Shown here piece after piece: positions 1 through 8,809 of a stretch of DNA of 64,000 nt; position 1 is the first letter of the stretch; each line of letters begins with the position of its first letter. The notes beneath the pieces are model-generated. The model made no database searches. It was not told where the DNA came from and saw nothing but the letters and a program-made list of their open reading frames with translations. Made by a program: the position numbers and the translations under genes. Source of the stretch: CALAGJ01 sp964293305 (GTDB lineage Bacteria; Bacteroidota; Bacteroidia; Chitinophagales; Chitinophagaceae); assembly GCA_964293305.1 (NCBI GenBank), contig CAXYYO010000008.1:36522-100521 (forward strand), in the 5' to 3' direction.

Positions 1-1
1 A

Positions 2-523
2 GATGAATTGTACTCAGATAATGATGCACCAAGCTTTATAAGCAATAATATATCCATCCAAAAACAAACACTTATTTTCAGAATTCCAATTATACCAACA
101 AAAGCAACATCACATGATGCAACCCCCGGAGGCCCAATGGGGATTTCGCTTAATGGTGTACCGTTTTTTAATCAATACAATGGCTCTGGTGATCCATTGA
201 CAATGGAGATAGCATCTTTTGATCAGTACAATGGGCATGCAGCACCTGTATTGCACGACTATCATTATCATGCAGAACCTACATATCTAACTGAAACCAA
301 AGGAAGTAATGCCCTACTCGGATTTCTATTAGATGGCTTTCCAGTATATGGTCCCGTTGAAAATGGGGCTACCATTACAAATGAAGATTTGGATGAGTAT
401 CACGGACATGTGGGCAATACAGAAGATTACCCAAGAGGTATTTATCATTATCATATTACAGATGCAGATCCTTATATAAATGGCAATGGTTTTTATGGAA
501 CTCCAGGTACTGTATCACATTAA
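2..523 (+). CDS. YHYH-domain protein, 5' end outside the window
   Basis: The frame is open to the left edge, so the true start and any signal peptide lie outside the window. The visible C-terminal part carries the features of the YHYH family: a DYHYHAEP segment, an LLGFLLDGFPVYGP segment and a second HYH near the C-terminus (IYHYHITD). YHYH proteins are secreted or envelope proteins of unknown function; the paired histidine clusters suggest metal binding, which is inference. The next gene overlaps its end, and a SCO1-type copper chaperone follows, so the three may share a metal- or redox-related role. Confidence 0.8.
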   Translation, partial: DELYSDNDAPSFISNNISIQKQTLIFRIPIIPTKATSHDATPGGPMGISLNGVPFFNQYNGSGDPLTMEIASFDQYNGHAAPVLHDYHYHAEPTYLTETKGSNALLGFLLDGFPVYGPVENGATITNEDLDEYHGHVGNTEDYPRGIYHYHITDADPYINGNGFYGTPGTVSH

Positions 524-1070
524 AATATCAAATTGCCTTGTCGTAATTTTTTGCAGTATCTGCATTGCATGCAATGAAAAGAAGCAAATAAATAATTACA
601 GTTATATCTGCTACGATACAGCAAAAATTGAAACATCGAATGGCGTAGTTATCAGGAATGGTACTCCTTTTTCCGGAATCCTTTTTAAATTGAATAACGG
701 ATTTGATACCGTCTTTTCTTTATGCTATCAAAATGGATTAAAGGAAAGCCGCTCTGTGCTTTATCACTCCACTGGCAGCCTTAGCGAGGAAAGATACTAT
801 TCAACAGGTAAAAAAATTGGTACTGCTATTGGATATTGGCCTTCGGGAACATTAAAATTCACTTATCATTATAAAAATGATTTGTATGATGGAGTGCAGG
901 AGGAATGGTTTCAAAATGGCAAATGCTATAGCCGTAAAAATTTCAACAATGGTTATGAAAATGGCATGCAGCAATGTTGGGATAGTACAGGATTATTATT
1001 AGCAAACTATGAAGCCAGAAATGGAAGGAATTATGGTATTATTGGTAAGAAACATTGCAAAAGTAATTAA
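495..1070 (+). CDS. YwqK/MORN-like repeat lipoprotein
   Basis: The chosen ATG gives a 26-residue lipoprotein signal ending in a lipobox (SICIAC, then NEKK). A longer start at 480 is possible but spoils the signal. The mature part has repeats of the form G-x-W/Y-x-x-x-G-x-L/K (IGYWPSGTLKFTYHYKN, EEWFQNGKCYSRKNF, QCWDSTGLLLANYEAR), as in YwqK-family and MORN-type proteins. Despite the database name, YwqK-type proteins in Bacteroidota are usually exported repeat proteins rather than antitoxins. The first 29 nt overlap the YHYH gene in another frame, so the two are probably translated together. Function unknown. Confidence 0.7.
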   Translation: MELQVLYHIKISNCLVVIFCSICIACNEKKQINNYSYICYDTAKIETSNGVVIRNGTPFSGILFKLNNGFDTVFSLCYQNGLKESRSVLYHSTGSLSEERYYSTGKKIGTAIGYWPSGTLKFTYHYKNDLYDGVQEEWFQNGKCYSRKNFNNGYENGMQQCWDSTGLLLANYEARNGRNYGIIGKKHCKSN

Positions 1071-1159
1071 CCTCGTATTTTATACTTACCACTTAGGTGC
1101 AACACAAGTTCACAACTTTATTCCAAAATAATTCAAATACTACAAAATGGAATGAATGT

Positions 1160-1792
1160 ATGAAATATAAATTATGGATTATACTGTTTTGTTTTAGCTA
1201 CTCCTGTAAAGAAAAGGAAGTAAAAGTACCCTTTTATAATGGCCCAGATTTTACACCAATCTGGCAAATTAATTCCATACAAAAAAAGGAGCTACATCAA
1301 ATTGACTCTTTTTGTTTTACTAATCAATATGGCACAATTGTGAATAATGAAACAGTAAAAAAGAAAGTTTTTATTGCTTCTTTTTTCTTTACAGCTTGCC
1401 CCTCAGTATGCCCACGAATGAATAAAACACTGAACACAGTCTATCAGCATTTCAAGGGTAATGAAAGCGTTTTATTTTTATCACATAGTGTAATGCCAGA
1501 AACTGATAGCGTTTCAAGATTGTTTGATTATGCAAAAAAGAATGGGGTCAATTCTAATCAATGGCATTTTCTTACAGGTAATAAAGCGAATATCTACAAC
1601 ACAGCCAGAAAAAGTTATTTTGCTGAACAAGAACTAGGGCTTTCAAAAGACAGTTCTTCATTCTTACATACTGAAAACATGATATTAATAGATTATGATG
1701 GTCATATTAGAGGGATTTACAATGGTACATTAGCAATTGAGGCATCTAGGATGATTGATGATATTGAAATTGTCTTAAAAGAAAACAAGTAG
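1160..1792 (+). CDS. SCO1/SenC-family lipoprotein (thioredoxin fold, copper chaperone type)
   Basis: The chosen ATG gives a short lipoprotein signal with lipobox FSYSC. A start 63 nt upstream would bury it. The SCO signature is intact: CPSVCP (CxxxC) early in the thioredoxin fold and the distal conserved His in FLHTENMILIDYDG. SCO proteins deliver Cu(I) to cytochrome c oxidase CuA or act as thiol reductases; the Cys pair and His are the metal ligands. It lies 89 nt after the YwqK-like lipoprotein, same strand. No oxidase gene is nearby, so the partner cannot be named from here. Confidence 0.85.
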   Translation: MKYKLWIILFCFSYSCKEKEVKVPFYNGPDFTPIWQINSIQKKELHQIDSFCFTNQYGTIVNNETVKKKVFIASFFFTACPSVCPRMNKTLNTVYQHFKGNESVLFLSHSVMPETDSVSRLFDYAKKNGVNSNQWHFLTGNKANIYNTARKSYFAEQELGLSKDSSSFLHTENMILIDYDGHIRGIYNGTLAIEASRMIDDIEIVLKENK

Positions 1793-1799
1793 TTGTTAC

Positions 1800-1847
1800 A
1801 TGGAATCGTTTAATAAATTATTTTGATTCATAACAAACTGATTCCAT
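1800..1847. repeat. 8-bp inverted repeat between convergent genes
   Basis: ATGGAATC at 1800-1807 is matched by GATTCCAT at 1840-1847, in the gap between the convergent SCO-type gene and rodA. The 32-nt loop is long for an intrinsic terminator and no clean T-tract follows on either strand. It may be a weak bidirectional 3'-end structure. Confidence 0.35.
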
Positions 1848-1875
1848 TTCATTTATTATTAAAACACTTCCTACC

Positions 1876-3228
1876 CTACCTCAACACCATTTGTCTATCT
1901 GCATCTAATCGAATAAGAATAAAAATCAATACAGTAAAAGTGAGTAATGATGAGCCTCCATAACTAATGAGTGGCAGCGTAATTCCTATAACTGGAAACA
2001 AACCTAGAGTCATACAAATGTTTACCGCAATATGAAAAAATAATATAGATGCAACACTGTAAGCATACACCCTTGTAAAGGTGCTGCGTTGTCTTTCAGC
2101 TATAATGGTAATGCGAAAGAGCATAAGCAGGTATAAACCCAAAAAAATAAATGCACCAATAAAACCAAATGCTTCTGCTAGAGATGTAAATATGAAATCT
2201 GTACTTTGCTCAGGCACGTATTTCCCCCTTGTTTGTGTACCTTTTAAAAATCCTTTGCCAGCAAAGCCACCAGAACCAATTGCAATTTTACTTTGTCTTA
2301 CATTGTAATCATCCGGCACTAAAGTAGTTTGACCTGCTGCACTAGCTTCCTGTGCTTTTTTATTTTGTGAGCAATCATATTCTTTGCCAACCATACTATA
2401 TATGCGCTGACTTTGATAGCAATAAAAAACATTATTAAAAATATAAGGTACAGCAAATCTTTGTATGCCAACACAGCCTATCCATATTCCTAATATAATG
2501 AAGAGGAGGCGTCTGTCTTTTTTTAGTAATTTTCTAAATACATATAAAATAATCCCTGCTATGCCTGTTAAAATGATGGCTAATGTATTTGGTTCTACAA
2601 CAAGCGTAGCCACTACAAGTGCCGCCATAGAAAATCCAATGACCAATAAAATGCCGGGCAATCCTTCTCGATACATTACAATAAAAAAACTAGTGTACAC
2701 TAAGGCTAAACCTGTTTCATTTTGCAGAATTGAAAGCAATGCCGGGCTCATAGCCAACAGCGCAGCAATGGCCTGAGAGCGCAGTTTTGAGAAATTGAGA
2801 TCTGTTAAACTCAGGTATTTTGCCAATGCCAGAGATGTAAAAATTTTGCATAGCTCTGCTGCCTGTAGATTAAAACCACCCCCTAAAGGAATCCAGCTTT
2901 TGCTACCATTAATTTCTTTACCGATTACAAATGTGGCCAGCATAAGTAGAATACCTCCTGCATACATCAAGTTTCCAAATGCAGGGTATAGTTTGCTATC
3001 ACTCAATATGATAAAAATGGCTGCCATAATACAAACACCAAAGAAAATTAGCTGCTTGCTATAGTTTGTTTCTCCCTTATAAAATGAAGATATATTAAAA
3101 GTGGATGGGTTATACTCTGCCATAAAAATGCAAATAATACCTACACTCACTAATATGAGGTAAAGCCATATCAACAGCCAATCAACTCCTTTTGAAACTT
3201 CTTTGGTATATGTTTTAGCCATGTCCAT
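1876..3228 (-). CDS. rodA: Peptidoglycan glycosyltransferase RodA (SEDS family)
   Basis: A SEDS-family integral membrane protein of 450 residues with about ten hydrophobic segments. The C-terminal signature PVIGITLPLISYGGSSLLTF is the conserved FtsW/RodA motif. RodA polymerises glycan strands from lipid II during lateral wall growth together with PBP2, whose gene lies directly upstream and overlaps this one by 14 nt; an internal ATG two codons in would still overlap by 8 nt. The FtsW alternative is less likely because the partner is a PBP2 and no division genes are present. Confidence 0.93.
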   Translation of the reverse strand: MDMAKTYTKEVSKGVDWLLIWLYLILVSVGIICIFMAEYNPSTFNISSFYKGETNYSKQLIFFGVCIMAAIFIILSDSKLYPAFGNLMYAGGILLMLATFVIGKEINGSKSWIPLGGGFNLQAAELCKIFTSLALAKYLSLTDLNFSKLRSQAIAALLAMSPALLSILQNETGLALVYTSFFIVMYREGLPGILLVIGFSMAALVVATLVVEPNTLAIILTGIAGIILYVFRKLLKKDRRLLFIILGIWIGCVGIQRFAVPYIFNNVFYCYQSQRIYSMVGKEYDCSQNKKAQEASAAGQTTLVPDDYNVRQSKIAIGSGGFAGKGFLKGTQTRGKYVPEQSTDFIFTSLAEAFGFIGAFIFLGLYLLMLFRITIIAERQRSTFTRVYAYSVASILFFHIAVNICMTLGLFPVIGITLPLISYGGSSLLTFTVLIFILIRLDADRQMVLR

Positions 3229-5305
3229 TTTTTTTGGGTTGGATACGTTTTGAAGTATCGGGCAGTATCATTTCTGTTGGTTTAAATGTGGCATTAGAGT
3301 CTTTACTGCCATTTCTATCAGGTTCTGCTTCGGGGTCAAATTGTATTGGTTTTGTAACAGCAGGATTTTTGATGACAGGTACCGTATCCGCATTTATGGT
3401 TACCTGCTTTACACGTCTTGCACTGTCTTTCATATAGTACCAATGCTTCATAGCTGCGGGTATAAGATCTGCTTTTGAAATGCGATCTACCTCTGCTATT
3501 CGTTTGGAAGAAAGACTGTCGTGCAGGTATTGCTCCATCATTAAAGAGGCAATGGGGGCAGCCCATGTGGAACCGTAGCCTGCATTTTCTACTATAACAG
3601 CTACTGCAATAGTTGGATTTTCCATAGGAGCGAATGCCACAAAAAGGGAGTGGTTTTTTCCATGTGGATTCTGTGCTGTACCCGTTTTAGCACAAATATC
3701 AATGCCATCAATTTTTACCCTAGTAGCTGTACCATATATAGTTACATCATGCATGCCAAGATGTACAGCTTGAAAAGCACTATCTTCAATATTGGTTACC
3801 TTATGTTTTATTCTGTAAGGGGCCATCATTTCCTTGTCTAACTTGTTTTCATTTTCTATACTATCCACAAAATGTGGCGTGTAGTAATAGCCTTTATTGG
3901 CAATAATGGCCATAACGTTAGCCATTTGCAAAGGGGTGGCTGTCATTCTATCCTGACCAATACCAAGGGTAAGCATATTGCAACTATTCCATCGGGCAAA
4001 TCCACCAAAGTCTTTATTATATCTTGAAGTATCTGGAATGCTGCCTTTATCTTCTGAAGGTAAATCAATTTGTAGTTTTACACCCAGCCCAAAAGCATTC
4101 ATATACTCCTTCCATTTTATATATCCTGCTTGTGGATTAGGATAAATATCATTATCTAAAGCCATTCTGAATACATGTACAAAGTAAGAGTTGCAACTAT
4201 TAGCAATGGCCAACCTCAGATTGGCAGCATGGCCACCACCGTGGTGCGTACATTTTACTGGCCTGCCACAAGAATAATAAGCCCCACCACAGCCATAGCC
4301 ATAAGAAGGAGTAATTAAACCTTCATCCAAGGCTACTAATGCACCAAGAGGTTTAAAGGTAGAACCAGGAGGATATTGTCCCTTGATAGCACGATTTAGG
4401 AGTGGTGTAGCTGTGTCCACAAAAAAACGACTGAAATTTTTTCTACGTTCTTTACCTGTAAGTGCCTGTGGGTCAAATGAGGGAGCAGATGCCATTGCTA
4501 TTATGCCTCCCGTTTTAGGATTGATGGCCACAGCCGCACCAATTTTATTCTTGAGTAATTTTTCTGTAAGTGCCTGCACTTCTACATCTACACTAGTGTA
4601 CAAAGCTTTACCGGCAATAGCAGATGTATCAAATCTTCCATTCTCATAAGGCCCTTGAATACGGCTTTTATTATCCCTTATAAATCTAGTAACACCACGC
4701 TGACCCATCAACACTTTTTCATAACTACGCTCCAATCCACTTAGCCCGGTAAAATCTCCGGAGGCATATCCTTCGCCGGCATGCTTTCGTAGAAATGCAG
4801 TATCAACTTCACCTATATACCCTAAGAAATGTGCGCCACAGTGGTAAGGATAACTGCGTATTGGTCTTTCTGTAATACTAAATCCCGGAAGCTTATAAAT
4901 ATTCTCATTGATACGTGCATACACTTCTTTAGAAACCAATGGCTCAAATACACTGGGCTTATATTTAGTATTCTTAATAATGCAGGTTACAATTCTTTTC
5001 TTAAACTCAGCAGTATCAATATTGAGGATATGGCAAAGTATAAAAGTATCAGATCCTTTTATTTCGCTTGGTGTTACCATTAAATCGTACATAATGGTAT
5101 TTTCCATTATGGCTTTGCCCTTATAGTCATATACAATGCCACGGTCAGGATATTCTACTTTTCTATATATGGCATTATTTTCAGCCTGTATTCCATAGTC
5201 GGATGAAAACAGTTGGAGGTTCATTAACTGAAAAATGATAACTAAAAATACAGCAAGAAAGATGGCCTGTACTACCCTACTTCTCGACTGGTTGTAAACA
5301 CTCAT
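3215..5305 (-). CDS. mrdA: Penicillin-binding protein 2 (elongation transpeptidase)
   Basis: Monofunctional class B PBP of 696 residues. One N-terminal membrane anchor (about residues 12-32) is followed by the dimerisation domain and the transpeptidase domain. All three catalytic motifs are present: STFK with nucleophile Ser315, SCN at 370-372, and KTG at 540-542. The last 60 residues are polar, low in complexity and probably disordered. It cross-links new peptidoglycan in the elongasome with RodA, encoded by the overlapping downstream gene. The usual neighbours mreB, mreC and mreD are not upstream; a divergent holA is there instead. Confidence 0.93.
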   Translation of the reverse strand: MSVYNQSRSRVVQAIFLAVFLVIIFQLMNLQLFSSDYGIQAENNAIYRKVEYPDRGIVYDYKGKAIMENTIMYDLMVTPSEIKGSDTFILCHILNIDTAEFKKRIVTCIIKNTKYKPSVFEPLVSKEVYARINENIYKLPGFSITERPIRSYPYHCGAHFLGYIGEVDTAFLRKHAGEGYASGDFTGLSGLERSYEKVLMGQRGVTRFIRDNKSRIQGPYENGRFDTSAIAGKALYTSVDVEVQALTEKLLKNKIGAAVAINPKTGGIIAMASAPSFDPQALTGKERRKNFSRFFVDTATPLLNRAIKGQYPPGSTFKPLGALVALDEGLITPSYGYGCGGAYYSCGRPVKCTHHGGGHAANLRLAIANSCNSYFVHVFRMALDNDIYPNPQAGYIKWKEYMNAFGLGVKLQIDLPSEDKGSIPDTSRYNKDFGGFARWNSCNMLTLGIGQDRMTATPLQMANVMAIIANKGYYYTPHFVDSIENENKLDKEMMAPYRIKHKVTNIEDSAFQAVHLGMHDVTIYGTATRVKIDGIDICAKTGTAQNPHGKNHSLFVAFAPMENPTIAVAVIVENAGYGSTWAAPIASLMMEQYLHDSLSSKRIAEVDRISKADLIPAAMKHWYYMKDSARRVKQVTINADTVPVIKNPAVTKPIQFDPEAEPDRNGSKDSNATFKPTEMILPDTSKRIQPKKNGHG

Positions 5306-5377
5306 AAATGAAGAAGAACCTTTTTAATAAATTCGTTGCGTGCAAAGTTGATATCAGTATTTATTATTCAAAATATT

Positions 5378-5386
5378 TGTGCATAA
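5378..5386 (-). promoter_or_regulatory. Single DnaA-box match upstream of PBP2 and holA
   Basis: TGTGCATAA at 5378-5386 is the reverse complement of TTATGCACA and fits TTATNCACA. Near matches lie in the same 247-bp divergent gap (a GGTGCATAA around 5420 and a TTATCCAAA around 5463). One perfect match could be chance in AT-rich DNA; it is recorded because a denser cluster occurs upstream of dnaB. Confidence 0.25.
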
Positions 5387-5540
5387 ATTTTATTTTTTTG
5401 TGGTCAAGTAGGGCGGGTGGTGCATAAAGGTAATAATTTTAACAGTCATTAAATGGTTATAGTTATCCAAATATCTGTCAACATGTAAATCATAACCCAC
5501 AAATACCATCCAGATAAAAAGCATTTTGACACACCCCGGC

Positions 5541-5548
5541 TATATTTG
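5541..5548 (+). promoter_or_regulatory. -7 promoter box of holA (TAnnTTTG)
   Basis: TATATTTG fits the Bacteroidota -7 consensus TAnnTTTG. It ends only 4 nt before the holA ATG, so transcription would begin at or next to the start codon. No TTTG lies at the expected 17-23 nt spacing; the nearest one, at 5525-5528, is only 12 nt away. Confidence 0.45.
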
Positions 5549-5552
5549 CCGC

Positions 5553-6554
5553 ATGAGTGCCACTGAAATAATAGCAGCATGGAAACAAGGCATTTTTAAA
5601 CCTGTTTACTGGCTTGAAGGGGAAGAGTCCTATTTTATAGATCAAGTAATGGAATATGCGGAACATCATATCCTTACTGAAGCAGAGCAGTCATTTAATC
5701 TTAGTATTTTTTATGGTAAAGACAGCGCTGCCATAACCATTATGCATAGCTGTATGAAATATCCCATGATGGGTGCAAAGCAGGTCGTTCTTTTAAAAGA
5801 AGCACAGATGATGCGGGATGTGGAAAAATTTGAGTTCTATTTTAAAAAGCCTTTGTCAAGTACAATATTTGTGGTGGCTTATAAAGAAAAAAAAGTAGAT
5901 GGCCGCAGTAGCTTTGGCAAATTAGTAAAAACAAAAAAATACCTGTACAGCAAAAAACTTAGCGACTGGGATTTGCCAAAATGGATAGACCAAATGCTGC
6001 GTGAAGCTGGTGTATCTATGAGTTCAAAAGCGCAATTGCTACTTGCAGATCATACTGGCAATGACTTGAGTAGATTGCAAAATGAAGTAGAGAAAATGAA
6101 GCTTAATTTAAAAGGTCGTACAAATATTACAGAGGAAGATATAGAGTTATATACAGGCATTAGTAAAGATTTTAATGCCTTTGAATTGCAGGCAGCCATT
6201 GCTGCAAAGAATCTTTCAAAAGCTATAAGAATAGTACAATATTTTGAAGCAAATCCGAAGGCAGGGCCGCTACAGCTTATACTGCCTACACTTTATAGTT
6301 TTTTTAGTAAACTTTGTATGATAGCCTCTATTGATCAACCAACTGAGGCTGCTGTAAAGGGCTTTTTTTATAATAATAGTTTTGCAGCAAAAGAAGCAAT
6401 GCACAGCTATCAATTGTATGGTTATGGCGGCGTAGAAAAATGCATTTTGCTTTTACAGCATTACAACCTGCGCAGCATAGGTGTTGGTGATACAGGCACT
6501 GAAAATTCATCATTACTCAAGGAGATGATTTATAAAATGATGTCTGCCAAATAA
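5553..6554 (+). CDS. holA: DNA polymerase III subunit delta
   Basis: 333 residues, beginning at the ATG of MSATEIIAAWKQGIFKPVYW; a TTG nine codons upstream would add an atypical extension and sits in the promoter. The sequence follows the HolA pattern: an N-terminal PVYWLEGEESYFIDQV segment (the degenerate AAA+ P-loop region), a central LADHTGNDLSRLQNEVEKM lid region, and a C-terminal collar domain. Delta opens the sliding clamp within the clamp loader. The gene stands alone on the plus strand and ends 2 nt before the converging hisB. Confidence 0.92.
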   Translation: MSATEIIAAWKQGIFKPVYWLEGEESYFIDQVMEYAEHHILTEAEQSFNLSIFYGKDSAAITIMHSCMKYPMMGAKQVVLLKEAQMMRDVEKFEFYFKKPLSSTIFVVAYKEKKVDGRSSFGKLVKTKKYLYSKKLSDWDLPKWIDQMLREAGVSMSSKAQLLLADHTGNDLSRLQNEVEKMKLNLKGRTNITEEDIELYTGISKDFNAFELQAAIAAKNLSKAIRIVQYFEANPKAGPLQLILPTLYSFFSKLCMIASIDQPTEAAVKGFFYNNSFAAKEAMHSYQLYGYGGVEKCILLLQHYNLRSIGVGDTGTENSSLLKEMIYKMMSAK

Positions 6555-6556
6555 CA

Positions 6557-7699
6557 CTATAAAACACCTTTTGTACTCGGCAAATAATTATTGAAAGGAT
6601 CTCTTTTTACGGCCATCCTTATAGCTTTTGCAAAGCACTTAAATATGGCTTCAATCTTATGGTGTTCATTACTGCCAGATGCTGTTATGTGTAGGTTACA
6701 CTTTGCCGCATCAGTAAATGATTTAAAAAAATGATAAAACATTTCTGTTGGCATATCGCCAATTTTATCCCGGGTAAAGGAAGCATTCCAAACCAACCAA
6801 TTGCGGCCACCAAAGTCAAGTAACACCTCTGCGGCGGCATCATCCATTGGTAGTGCAAAACCATATCTTTCCATTCCTCTTTTATCTGACAAGGCTTTAG
6901 CAAAAGCTTCTCCAAGTGCCAGTGCAGTATCTTCTATTGTATGATGTTCATCAATATGCAAATCCCCTATACAGGATATTTGTAAATCAATTATTCCATG
7001 CTTAGCCACTTGCTCCAGCATGTGATCAAAAAAGCCAATGCCCGTATGTATTGTAGCTTGTCCACTGCCATCAGCATTAAGCTGTACAGTTATATCTGTT
7101 TCATTTGTTTTTCTATGATGCCGCACTAAGCGCTGACTCATTTTCAGAAAACTATATATAGCCGACCAATCAATTGTTTGCAAAGCAATTACATCCTGCA
7201 ATTGAGTAATAGTATCTAATATTTCGGCTGCGCCTAATGCACTGTCGTTATTCAACCATATTGCTTTGCACCCAAGATTTGCCGCAAGTTGTACATCGGT
7301 AATGCGATCACCAATTACAAAACTATTTTCAATATCATAGTTTGGATTGTTTAAATAAGCCGTAAGCAAACCTGTACCTGGTTTGCGTGTGGGTGCATTT
7401 TCATGGGGAAATGTTTTATCTATAAAAACTTGTGAAAAAATGATACCCTCATTTTCAAAGCTCTTCATAATATGATGGTGTACCGGCCAAAATGTTGATT
7501 CGGGAAATGCATCAGTACCCAAACCATCTTGATTTGTAATCATGACCAATTCATAATCCAACTCCCTGGCTATATGACCCAAGTATCTAAATACCGCTGG
7601 ATAAAAATATAATTTATCAAAACTATTTATCTGATAAGTAGGTGGTGCCTCTTGTATGATTGTACCATCTCTGTCTATGAATAAAACTTTTTTTGCCAT
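6557..7699 (-). CDS. hisB: Bifunctional histidinol-phosphatase / imidazoleglycerol-phosphate dehydratase
   Basis: 380 residues in two enzymatic domains. Residues 1-165 form a HAD phosphatase (FIDRDGTI, KPGTGLL, VIGDRITDVQLA) that removes phosphate from histidinol phosphate. Residues 185-380 form IGP dehydratase, with GFFDHMLEQ and DEHHTIED providing the metal-binding histidines. The Cys-rich zinc loop of the E. coli phosphatase domain is absent; the matching stretch, PHENAPTRKPGTG, has no cysteine. It is the last visible gene of the his operon, 39 nt after hisC. hisH, hisA, hisF and hisIE are not in the window. Confidence 0.95.
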   Translation of the reverse strand: MAKKVLFIDRDGTIIQEAPPTYQINSFDKLYFYPAVFRYLGHIARELDYELVMITNQDGLGTDAFPESTFWPVHHHIMKSFENEGIIFSQVFIDKTFPHENAPTRKPGTGLLTAYLNNPNYDIENSFVIGDRITDVQLAANLGCKAIWLNNDSALGAAEILDTITQLQDVIALQTIDWSAIYSFLKMSQRLVRHHRKTNETDITVQLNADGSGQATIHTGIGFFDHMLEQVAKHGIIDLQISCIGDLHIDEHHTIEDTALALGEAFAKALSDKRGMERYGFALPMDDAAAEVLLDFGGRNWLVWNASFTRDKIGDMPTEMFYHFFKSFTDAAKCNLHITASGSNEHHKIEAIFKCFAKAIRMAVKRDPFNNYLPSTKGVL

Positions 7700-7738
7700 A
7701 ATAATTAGTGCTTTAAAATATAGAGCTGAGCCTATAAT

Positions 7739-8809
7739 CTATTTTCTATCTAAAAGCTGGTGGTGCCAGGCACTCAGCGCATCTATCAGTTTTGTATTTT
7801 CTTGTTCGGTGCCTACCGTAATACGCAGACAGTTTTCACAAAGTGCCACATTGCTTCTATTTCTTACCACTATTCCGTAGGAAATTAAAAAATCATAAAT
7901 TTCATCTGCCCTATCCATTTTTAGCAAAAGAAAATTTGCATCCGAGGGATATATTTTTTTTACAAATGGCATCTGATTAAATACTTCCGAAAGTGCAGCA
8001 CGCATATCTGTTATTTCATAAATCATTGTGTTTACATCATCTACCTGTTGCAATGCTTTTATGGCCAGCTCTTGTGTAAGCTGATTGATATTGTAAGGTG
8101 GCTTTACTTTATTCATGATGGCAATAATTTTTTCGGAAGCAAATGCCATACCCAGTCTCAAACCTGCAAGCCCCCAAGCTTTACTAAATGTTTGCAGTAT
8201 GATTACATTAGGATATTCCTTTAAAATATTTGTAAAACTTCGGTACTTAGAAAAATTAATATAGGCCTCATCAATAACGATAATGCCTGAAAAATTATTC
8301 AGAATAATTTCTATATCTGCCCTATCAAAACAATTGCCCGTAGGGTTATTAGGATAGCATAGCCAAAGTATTTTCGTATTTGCGTTCACCGCATTTTCTA
8401 TGCTTATCAAATCAAGTTCAAATTCTGGAAGTAAAGGCACTCTCCTTACCTCCACATCATTGATATGTGCAGACACTTCATACATGCCATAAGTAGGTGG
8501 GCATACAACAGTATTATCCACGCAAGGATTACAAAAGCATCTGTATAAAATATCAATACATTCATCACTTCCATTTCCCAAAAAAATATGTGGAGCAGGA
8601 ATTCCCTTCACGGCAGCTATTGCTTCTTTCAATTGCTGTTGATGTGGGTCAGGATATCGGTTATACCATTTTGGCAATGGTGAGCCTAAGCTATTTTCGT
8701 TGGCATCTAAATACACAGATGCATTACCCGTAAATTCATCTCTTGCCGATGAATATGGGGAAAGATCCTTTATATTTTCTCTGACTAAATCCTCTATGTC
8801 CCTTATCAT
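7739..8809 (-). CDS. hisC: Histidinol-phosphate aminotransferase
   Basis: 356-residue fold-type I PLP enzyme that transaminates imidazole-acetol phosphate to histidinol phosphate. Visible motifs are CYPNNPTGN, the VIDEAYINF strand and the PLP lysine in FSKAWGLAGLRLG. The start codon overlaps the hisD stop by 4 nt, a typical coupled arrangement. Confidence 0.95.
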   Translation of the reverse strand: MIRDIEDLVRENIKDLSPYSSARDEFTGNASVYLDANENSLGSPLPKWYNRYPDPHQQQLKEAIAAVKGIPAPHIFLGNGSDECIDILYRCFCNPCVDNTVVCPPTYGMYEVSAHINDVEVRRVPLLPEFELDLISIENAVNANTKILWLCYPNNPTGNCFDRADIEIILNNFSGIIVIDEAYINFSKYRSFTNILKEYPNVIILQTFSKAWGLAGLRLGMAFASEKIIAIMNKVKPPYNINQLTQELAIKALQQVDDVNTMIYEITDMRAALSEVFNQMPFVKKIYPSDANFLLLKMDRADEIYDFLISYGIVVRNRSNVALCENCLRITVGTEQENTKLIDALSAWHHQLLDRK

